Origin: Gracilaria domingensis
Lineage: Eukaryota > Rhodophyta > Florideophyceae > Gracilariales > Gracilariaceae
Direction: 5' to 3'
DNA: 64,000 nucleotides
NCBI GenBank assembly: GCA_022539475.1
Contig: VCMS01000012.1
Coordinates: forward strand, 372,001 to 436,000
The position numbers and the translations under genes were made by a program. The number at the start of each line of letters is the position of its first letter. Within the stretch, counting starts at the first letter, position 1. A model generated the notes under the pieces. That model was not told where the DNA came from, ran no database searches, and saw only the letters and a list, made by a program, of their open reading frames with translations. Positions 57,952-64,000 of this stretch are shown here, one piece after another.

Positions 57952-59246
57952 GAGCGGCTATCGCCGAGGACGGGTGCCAGATTTTGCAAAATGGATTTGC
58001 ATTGTTGTACCTGCGTACAGAGTATGGACATCTGTTAGCTTTGATGACACATCGAGAGCTTCGCTGGCTCCTCCGCCGTCTTTGATATGTAACTCTGCTC
58101 AGATCTTCTCTAGCTAAGATGAAAAAAGCAACGTAAATGGATTTTAACGTCGCAGTATCCTGACGAGGCCAGGGCTTCTTAGGGCGAATCCCGACGGAAA
58201 CAGGACATTCATCTCGCACTCCAGTGCGGTGGCAGGAATTTATATTATTGTGCGAATGTATCTTATGTGCGCCATAAATAAACGGGGCTTGCCAACATAG
58301 ATCACAGGACTTTCCACCTTTGCAGCGACAGACCAGACTGAGTGCAGCGCATAAGAGGGTGGGCAGCTCCTGTTACAGTACACGTACATGCGACACTTCA
58401 CACGCAACACACAGGCATCAGGGTGGAACAACAAACGGCACCTGTGGCGTCGTTCTATGTGGCGTTTTTTACGTACTACCTCCACCACGGGCCAGCCGAC
58501 TCCACGAAGTAGTCTTTGAGGCCCTGTGCTTTCACAAATCTGCCTGTTTAAAGCCAGCATCCCGGAACAGTGATCATCACTGATGATCAGCCCACCCGTG
58601 TATCGATATCACCGGCGCCTGTCCTTGTGCATGAGGAGCCGCTCGTTGCCCCTGATCAGGATCGGAATTCTCTTCGCATTTCCGGGCATTTTTCTGGTTC
58701 TGCCTCGATTGGTTGAGACAATTACCGTCGGCGAAAGTGAAAGCGCGCGTCGGAGCGGCTTCGCATCGTGGAACAAACCACAAGCATGACTCGCTGCTAC
58801 ATCCCGCAGGCGGGAAGCGAATGCCATCATGATGCACAAGCGCAGGTGCGGGCGCCGAAACGGATGCTGTGCACAGCCTGTGACCGAACGTGGATGGCAA
58901 AAAATACCGTTTTTGTTTCCAAACTTCAAAGGCAAAGCTGAAAGCAGAAGCTGCATTGTCAATTATTTTTGGGCCCGTCACAACGAGTGTACGAGTATGA
59001 GAGAGGGACCTCCGCCTGCAAAGCATTGTGGCCGTCCTCGATCCCGCGCGTGGATTCCAGCCGACGGTTGGCGCCAGTTTCTTGAATTCAGCGCGCCCCA
59101 GTCCGCGCGCTTCTTGCCCGAGCCGCGTCAACCGGTCCCTTCCCGTCCGTGCGACACCACACCTCACGATTACATGGATCAACGTTCGGTGCCCGTACAT
59201 CCTCTTTTGTATCTCTTCATATCCTCTTAACTAACATTTCAACATT
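57952..59246. other. Zinc finger - THOC2 intergenic region
   Basis: 1.3 kb. A 207-codon minus-strand frame at 58577-59200 has no motif and biased composition, and is probably chance in a GC-rich promoter region. A repeated CGTAC/GTACA cluster occurs at 58376-58390. The THOC2 promoter must lie in the right half. Confidence 0.5.
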
Positions 59247-62200
59247 ATGACTCTTCCTCGCAATTGCATGTCTCGTACTGACACGCTTGTCAGCTTGTTT
59301 GACTCAGTCATCACCTCTCCCACTTCCACTCATGTTTCTAAAATCATTTCCGAGACATGCAACCTTAAGCTCGATGCTCACTCTCTTGCAAACGCAGTTT
59401 CTCTCTTTCTCAAGGTTCTTAAGCCTCCCGCTCCCTCAGACCGTCTCGCACTTTTCCGTTCTGTTGTCGACGGCCTGCTCTCCTCCGGTGCCCTTTCCAA
59501 CGAAGTTCTTTTGGACGCTCTTGACCAAGAGGCGCTGGTTATTCTCGATCCCCAAGCCAAACACGCCTTCGAGGAGAAGCGAGCGCGAACGAGAATGTGG
59601 TTCACACAGACACGCTACCACCTCTTTCGCGAGCAATCTGAGGGCTACTCCAAGATGGTTAGTCTTCTTTATGACTGCATCCGGAGACCCGAAGAGATGT
59701 CTGTCGACGCTGCCGTACCCAAGTGCATGCAGCTCATCTCGCGCTTCAATCTGACCTTCAACAAGGTCACTGAGCTTGTCATCGGGGCGGCTGCTGAGTA
59801 CATGGACCCTCTGTTGTCGAGGAGCGCGTCCATGCCGATCGATCATCGGCTCCCCTCCCACCTTTCATCTTTGCTAGCCGCCTTCCCGGAGAACCACATC
59901 TCCACCGTAGTGGGGGCAATGCTTCAGCTATTCCACACACCCGGAAAAGCAGCAGAAGTCTCCACCGCTGGTGTCGAGGCACAGGTTTCCGAGGTCGAGC
60001 AACCTACACCCGCTGCCTTGTTGGCCACTGTCGCCGTTCTAATACGAGAAGGGTACATGACCGTTGCTGATGTATGGGGTTACATGTCGCCCATGGACAA
60101 TCAAGTTTTCGACAACCGCTTTGTCGAGTTCGAGAAGTATCTCTTGGAACTCTCTCGTGAAGTATCGTCTTCGAAGCTTGGCAAGCGCGACAGCAAGAAC
60201 GAGCGACTTAAAGCAGCTCCGAACGGACATGGTGCAAGCGATCGAGACGTATTTAGCAAATACGCTTTTGTAGATGCTGGACCATTGCCACGATTCGTGT
60301 CGCAGAAGCTCCAGTTCATCAACATGTTGGTCGGGCTCGGAAGGTGGGATGATGCCATATCTGCGATCCTCCTGTTGCAGGTTGGGTCTGTGCAGATTGA
60401 CATCGCTGCGCATCCAGACATGGCCTACACCTTAACGTCGTTGGCCGAAGTCTTGTTGCAACCTCTGTTTCACAAGACGCACCCTAGCCTGTACCACCAC
60501 GCCGAGTCGGTCACTGAGGCGCTGCATCAGCTGGGAGGACGGGAAAATCGATGCCCCGTGCCACTGGACACGGTTGAGCAGCTGGTTTCAGCTGACCCGG
60601 ATGGACCTGGAGCTGTCGTGCGCCAAATACTAACTGTACTTGGACCGCATGCGCGACACTCTCCGCGCCTCCTCTTCGCTCTTTGTCGCGTCTTGAAGGG
60701 GAGAAAGGAGAAGGAGGCAATCGACATCATGCGCGAAGTGATCCTGCCTGCCTTCTCCCTTCTTCAGTCAAATACGGGGTTAGCAAACGCTATTTGGGAT
60801 GTACTGAAGGAACTGCCACACACAACCCGGTGGAAGCTCTATGGCTATCTCCAGGACGATGTAACGAAGACGTGTGCTGTGTACAAGGTCGTTGCAGACC
60901 GCGCATCGTACGAAATGAAGTACATTCTCAAGCGGATCACGACCGACAACGCGGGCTCGTTCTTGACTTCTGTCGCGAAACTTACTACTGGTCAAGCATT
61001 ACCTGCATTCAACGCCACGCTCGATAGAGTGCAGGGTTATCCAGCTGACACAGTCACAATATCTCCCGTAATTGAAGCATGTCGGAATTGCACGAACCTT
61101 GCTATCGACATGTTGCTGTACTTGCTTTTGGACCGCATGGCAAATTCGGAAAGAAATCGTCTGAAGGAAGATGGCGTGAACACCGCTCAGTGGTACGCTA
61201 CTCTATCATTGTTTCTTGGAATTGGGCTCCGCAAATTGCCAGTGACATCGCAGCAAATTGATGCCGTTCTTGAGTTTCTGTACACAAAGCTTGTCGTGTG
61301 CGAAGAGGCATTGTTGATGACTGCTTTGAGTGATATTATCAGATGCGTATCGGATATTGAAATGGACGTCAATATTACCACAAGGCAAGCAAAAGCGAAA
61401 GGTGGCGGAAAGTACCTTCAAGAGGTGGTTTCTGGAGTGTGGGATAGTCTCCAGCCTGACCCACAGTCGGTAGGGAAAACAATCGATTTCAAAACCGAGC
61501 GCGAACGACGAGTTTCAACTCTTGCTCTTCAGAAAGCATTCGAGCGTTCTGGGCTGCACGGGCCTATCGCTTTGGTCCTGGGACAGTTCATAAAGAGTAC
61601 TATCTATCAAGAAGAAGTACGCTCCATGCCAGTTAAGCTCGGGGCGAATATTGTAGACATGGCAAGAACCACATTGGTTCAGCTATGCAAGTTCTTGGAT
61701 TTCTCTCCAGTTGGAGTTAGAGAGCCTATCTTGGATCGGAAGAAACTCTGGCAACCGTTGTGCGCGTTCGGCATGACAAAGATGATCACCGAACTGAATA
61801 TCCCGACATTTGCAGCAGTGGAGATGATGGGGCCTTCCCTGAGTTTTCTGGATGATGAAGGCAACTCGTCCAGCATGGCTGGAAGTACCTCTACGTCGAA
61901 GGACAGATCGAACGAAGTGAGTAAGGGCAATCTATCTAAGAAGGATGATGCAATGGAGGTGGACGCAAAACTCGATCGCGATCAACCGGATGCCTTTGAA
62001 TTTTCTAACGTGATTGCGGAAAAGACGAAAGGAGCATTGTCCGCATATCTCATCCGCTCATTTTGGACTTTGCGATTGAGTGATATTTCTGTCCCTGTGG
62101 ATCTTTACGATAGCGAGGCTAAGCGACTTCTAGTTGTGAAGGGTACGTGGGAGAAACAGGTTGACATGTTTCGTCGTCATGGGGATCCAGAGCGAACGAA

Positions 62201-64000
62201 CAGATCGGACATGGAGCTTCGGAGGATACGAGAATACACAGAACAACTACAAAAAGAGAGAGAGATTGTGTTGCGAAGGAAGTGTCGAGTACGTGAAACG
62301 TTATCATCAAACAGGGAAAAGTTTTCTGCTGCCTCAGAGAATGATACGAAAGCAACAGTTATTGCGTTCATTCAGGAATGTGTGCTGCCGAAATGTAAGA
62401 ACTCTGCCCCAGATGCGATCTTTTGCGCCCGATTCGTGGAAATGCTTCTAGAACTGGATGTTCCGGCCATGGTGTATACAGAATACTTCGAGATATTCTT
62501 ACAGATTGTGCCTCTTAGCTTGCGCGGTTGTTCAGAGAATGAGGCATTGGGTCTTTCAGTACTTGTTCGGGAAGTCTTAGGTACTCTGGAAAAATGGAGA
62601 AGCAATAGGAAAGCTTTCGAAGCTCAAGCCTCTGACAAGAAAACAAACGGATTCCGAGAGCGCACAGGCGGCGATAACACGAAGCCAATGCGACACGAGC
62701 GTTTCTGTCAATGGCTGTTTGATATACATGACAGGCTAACCGACGGCCTTCTCATAGTACTGAAGAGCAATGAATATCTTCATCAACGGAACTCTTTGTC
62801 ATTACTAGCAAGTGTCATAGATGTGTACCCCAAAGTTGGAGAACATGCTTCGAAGATCGAAGTCCAGGTCAAAGAACTTTCGCAGTCGAAACTGGAGGAC
62901 TTGAGGTTAGTTTCCAATGGAGTGAGAGCCAGACTCCAAGGCGGGAAAGCCAAGCGGCTTCCGAAGCATATTTTCACTCTGCGACCATCTGCTGCGGTGA
63001 CAGATGCTCGAAGTCAGCAGTCTTTGTCTTCTAACGGAAAGGTGGAGAACAAGGAGACGCATGGCCCCACCAAGCCGGCAAGGTTAGCGACCAATACAGC
63101 AAATGGAGAGCGGAGTGAAGCAGGAGCGAATGCGTCTGGGCCTGATGCATCATCCACCGCCAAGGCGCCTGTTGTAAAGCAGGAAGCCATGAAGCTTAAT
63201 CCGAATGCGAAAGAGTTTGTGCCGAAGCCTCATGGGAATGATAGAAAAGATGGAACAAGTTCTAGCAGTGGGAAGAGAAGTCGGGATGACGACACTGGCG
63301 GAAGCTTGGGTGGTGCAAAAGATGACAGGACAGATGGTCCTCCACCATCAAAGAGACCCAGGCCTCATGACAGACTGCCTTCCACAGTTCGCGGAAGCAA
63401 TATTGATCGACGTGATGATGCAACGAAGTCGTCCACCAGAGATGGTTATAGTGACAGACGAGGTGCGGCGGACAAGCCAGGTGCAAAACGCGGAGATATG
63501 AATAGCCGATCGCCGTCTGACCGCAGTGCAAGTGGCGGCAAGCCGCCGAGCAGCTCCGACTATGGTTACGGACGTGATGGAAGTCGAGCAGCAGCCGCCA
63601 AGCATGAAAGCACTCTGCGACCGGTGGGGTCGAAAGATGGGGGACGAGATGATCGTAAGTTGCAGCACCAGGACGGCAGAAAGAAAGGCGGTGAACGAAT
63701 GGTAGATGCGGCTCGTACAGCGACTGGCAGTGGACGGTCTATGGCACCAAAACGTGGTGCGACCGAAGACCCAAAGAGAGGTGGAATTAAGAATGAGCCC
63801 AGACGTGTAATGGATAACGACAAGCGAGAGTTTGGACGATCAAACAATGGAGCGGATCGAAATGACGTAGGCGGCAAAGGGGCGCATTCGTCGAGAAGGG
63901 ACATGAGGAAGAGAGATAATGGTGGGCGTGACAGAGAAGGTCGTTCACCTAGGGAGTCTCTGCGCGCCGAAAGTGATGGGATTCGTCGGCGCGACCATAT
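59247..64000 (+). CDS. THOC2: THO complex subunit 2 (THOC2/Tho2), 3' end beyond the window
   Basis: An open frame of 1,584 codons runs from the ATG at 59247 to the window edge without a stop. THOC2 is the scaffold of the THO/TREX complex that couples transcription to mRNA export and guards against R-loops. Family landmarks occur in order: RTRMWFTQTRYHLFREQSEGYSKM near residue 110, TTRWKLYGYLQDDV and ASYEMKYILKRI in the middle, SAYLIRSFWTLRLSDISVP, then CVLPKCKNSAPDAIFCARFVEML. The C-terminal part from about residue 1,270 is Lys/Arg/Ser/Asp-rich and disordered, as in animal THOC2. No intron is evident. The real end lies past position 64000, so C-terminal length is unknown. Confidence 0.95.
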   Translation, partial: MTLPRNCMSRTDTLVSLFDSVITSPTSTHVSKIISETCNLKLDAHSLANAVSLFLKVLKPPAPSDRLALFRSVVDGLLSSGALSNEVLLDALDQEALVILDPQAKHAFEEKRARTRMWFTQTRYHLFREQSEGYSKMVSLLYDCIRRPEEMSVDAAVPKCMQLISRFNLTFNKVTELVIGAAAEYMDPLLSRSASMPIDHRLPSHLSSLLAAFPENHISTVVGAMLQLFHTPGKAAEVSTAGVEAQVSEVEQPTPAALLATVAVLIREGYMTVADVWGYMSPMDNQVFDNRFVEFEKYLLELSREVSSSKLGKRDSKNERLKAAPNGHGASDRDVFSKYAFVDAGPLPRFVSQKLQFINMLVGLGRWDDAISAILLLQVGSVQIDIAAHPDMAYTLTSLAEVLLQPLFHKTHPSLYHHAESVTEALHQLGGRENRCPVPLDTVEQLVSADPDGPGAVVRQILTVLGPHARHSPRLLFALCRVLKGRKEKEAIDIMREVILPAFSLLQSNTGLANAIWDVLKELPHTTRWKLYGYLQDDVTKTCAVYKVVADRASYEMKYILKRITTDNAGSFLTSVAKLTTGQALPAFNATLDRVQGYPADTVTISPVIEACRNCTNLAIDMLLYLLLDRMANSERNRLKEDGVNTAQWYATLSLFLGIGLRKLPVTSQQIDAVLEFLYTKLVVCEEALLMTALSDIIRCVSDIEMDVNITTRQAKAKGGGKYLQEVVSGVWDSLQPDPQSVGKTIDFKTERERRVSTLALQKAFERSGLHGPIALVLGQFIKSTIYQEEVRSMPVKLGANIVDMARTTLVQLCKFLDFSPVGVREPILDRKKLWQPLCAFGMTKMITELNIPTFAAVEMMGPSLSFLDDEGNSSSMAGSTSTSKDRSNEVSKGNLSKKDDAMEVDAKLDRDQPDAFEFSNVIAEKTKGALSAYLIRSFWTLRLSDISVPVDLYDSEAKRLLVVKGTWEKQVDMFRRHGDPERTNRSDMELRRIREYTEQLQKEREIVLRRKCRVRETLSSNREKFSAASENDTKATVIAFIQECVLPKCKNSAPDAIFCARFVEMLLELDVPAMVYTEYFEIFLQIVPLSLRGCSENEALGLSVLVREVLGTLEKWRSNRKAFEAQASDKKTNGFRERTGGDNTKPMRHERFCQWLFDIHDRLTDGLLIVLKSNEYLHQRNSLSLLASVIDVYPKVGEHASKIEVQVKELSQSKLEDLRLVSNGVRARLQGGKAKRLPKHIFTLRPSAAVTDARSQQSLSSNGKVENKETHGPTKPARLATNTANGERSEAGANASGPDASSTAKAPVVKQEAMKLNPNAKEFVPKPHGNDRKDGTSSSSGKRSRDDDTGGSLGGAKDDRTDGPPPSKRPRPHDRLPSTVRGSNIDRRDDATKSSTRDGYSDRRGAADKPGAKRGDMNSRSPSDRSASGGKPPSSSDYGYGRDGSRAAAAKHESTLRPVGSKDGGRDDRKLQHQDGRKKGGERMVDAARTATGSGRSMAPKRGATEDPKRGGIKNEPRRVMDNDKREFGRSNNGADRNDVGGKGAHSSRRDMRKRDNGGRDREGRSPRESLRAESDGIRRRDH

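Noticed and set aside
58577-59200. 207-codon minus-strand frame upstream of THOC2
   Set aside because: No domain, biased composition, lies in a promoter region of higher GC.
1-64000. tRNA, rRNA, snRNA genes and CRISPR arrays
   Set aside because: Read through for T-loop and B-box words, U-RNA starts and regularly spaced repeats; none found that hold up.

Overview
This is a nuclear segment of a walled or marine-type red alga (Rhodophyta). Four things support that. Three nuclear genes encode plastid-targeted proteins (Der GTPase, a nucleoside monophosphate kinase, ferredoxin-nitrite reductase) whose transit peptides carry a phenylalanine within the first few residues (MAFVP, MISFL, MHQFTAF), the signature of primary red or glaucophyte plastids, with no preceding signal peptide. 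Genes are mostly intronless: I infer five short spliceosomal introns (67 to 370 nt) in four genes. Genes sit in tight divergent or convergent pairs separated by repeat-filled gaps. The eukaryotic machinery is ordinary (CPSF160, THOC2, HSF, alpha-MPP). The layout resembles a florideophyte such as Chondrus, but I cannot name a species.

Layout. 1-1.6 kb: repeat-rich flank. 1.6-16.7 kb: compact gene island with HSF (-), plastid Der (+), plastid NMP kinase (-), CPSF160 (+), Costars/ABRACL (+) and alpha-MPP (-). 16.7-22.4 kb: repeat zone with decayed LINE 3' ends in opposite orientations around a DEDDh exonuclease gene, plus a complex palindrome. 22.5-28.3 kb: carotenoid oxygenase (+), an orphan two-helix membrane protein (+) and a class-3 aldehyde dehydrogenase (-). 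28.3-31.4 kb: gene-poor, with a LINE scrap and a G23 run. 31.4-37.8 kb: secreted lactonase-type propeller (+), a long RNA-type foldback, a pseudogene copy of the pseudouridine-catabolism 5' end, an LTR-element gag fossil, then the intact pseudouridine glycosidase-kinase fusion (+) ending in a peroxisomal-type AKL tripeptide. 39.3-42.6 kb: stomatin-like protein (+) and a secreted ThuA-fold protein (-). 42.6-49.2 kb: a strikingly GC-rich block with a NAP-family histone chaperone, a six-finger C2H2 protein, a SpoU RNA methyltransferase and a secreted GH19 chitinase/lysozyme. 49.0-52.8 kb: an unusual protein joining a divergent stomatin (SPFH) domain to a very long acidic and RS-rich tail. 54.2-56.0 kb: nitrite reductase (-). 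57.2-58.0 kb: a second C2H2 protein, paralogous to the first but AT-richer. 59.2 kb to the end: THOC2, cut by the window edge.

There is no operon or obvious pathway cluster. Common threads are RNA processing and export (CPSF160, THOC2, SpoU methyltransferase, pseudouridine salvage, possibly the RS-tailed SPFH protein) and organelle function (Der, NMP kinase, MPP, NiR, SLP2-like). The observations I rate highest are the SPFH-RS fusion beside a second SPFH gene, a CGACGGTAC word in sense orientation upstream of four genes, the AKL-tailed pseudouridine enzyme with its nearby pseudogene, the GC block holding one of two diverged zinc-finger paralogues, and two structured noncoding elements (palindrome at 21.75 kb, foldback at 33.4 kb). 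All boundaries and splice sites are read by eye.
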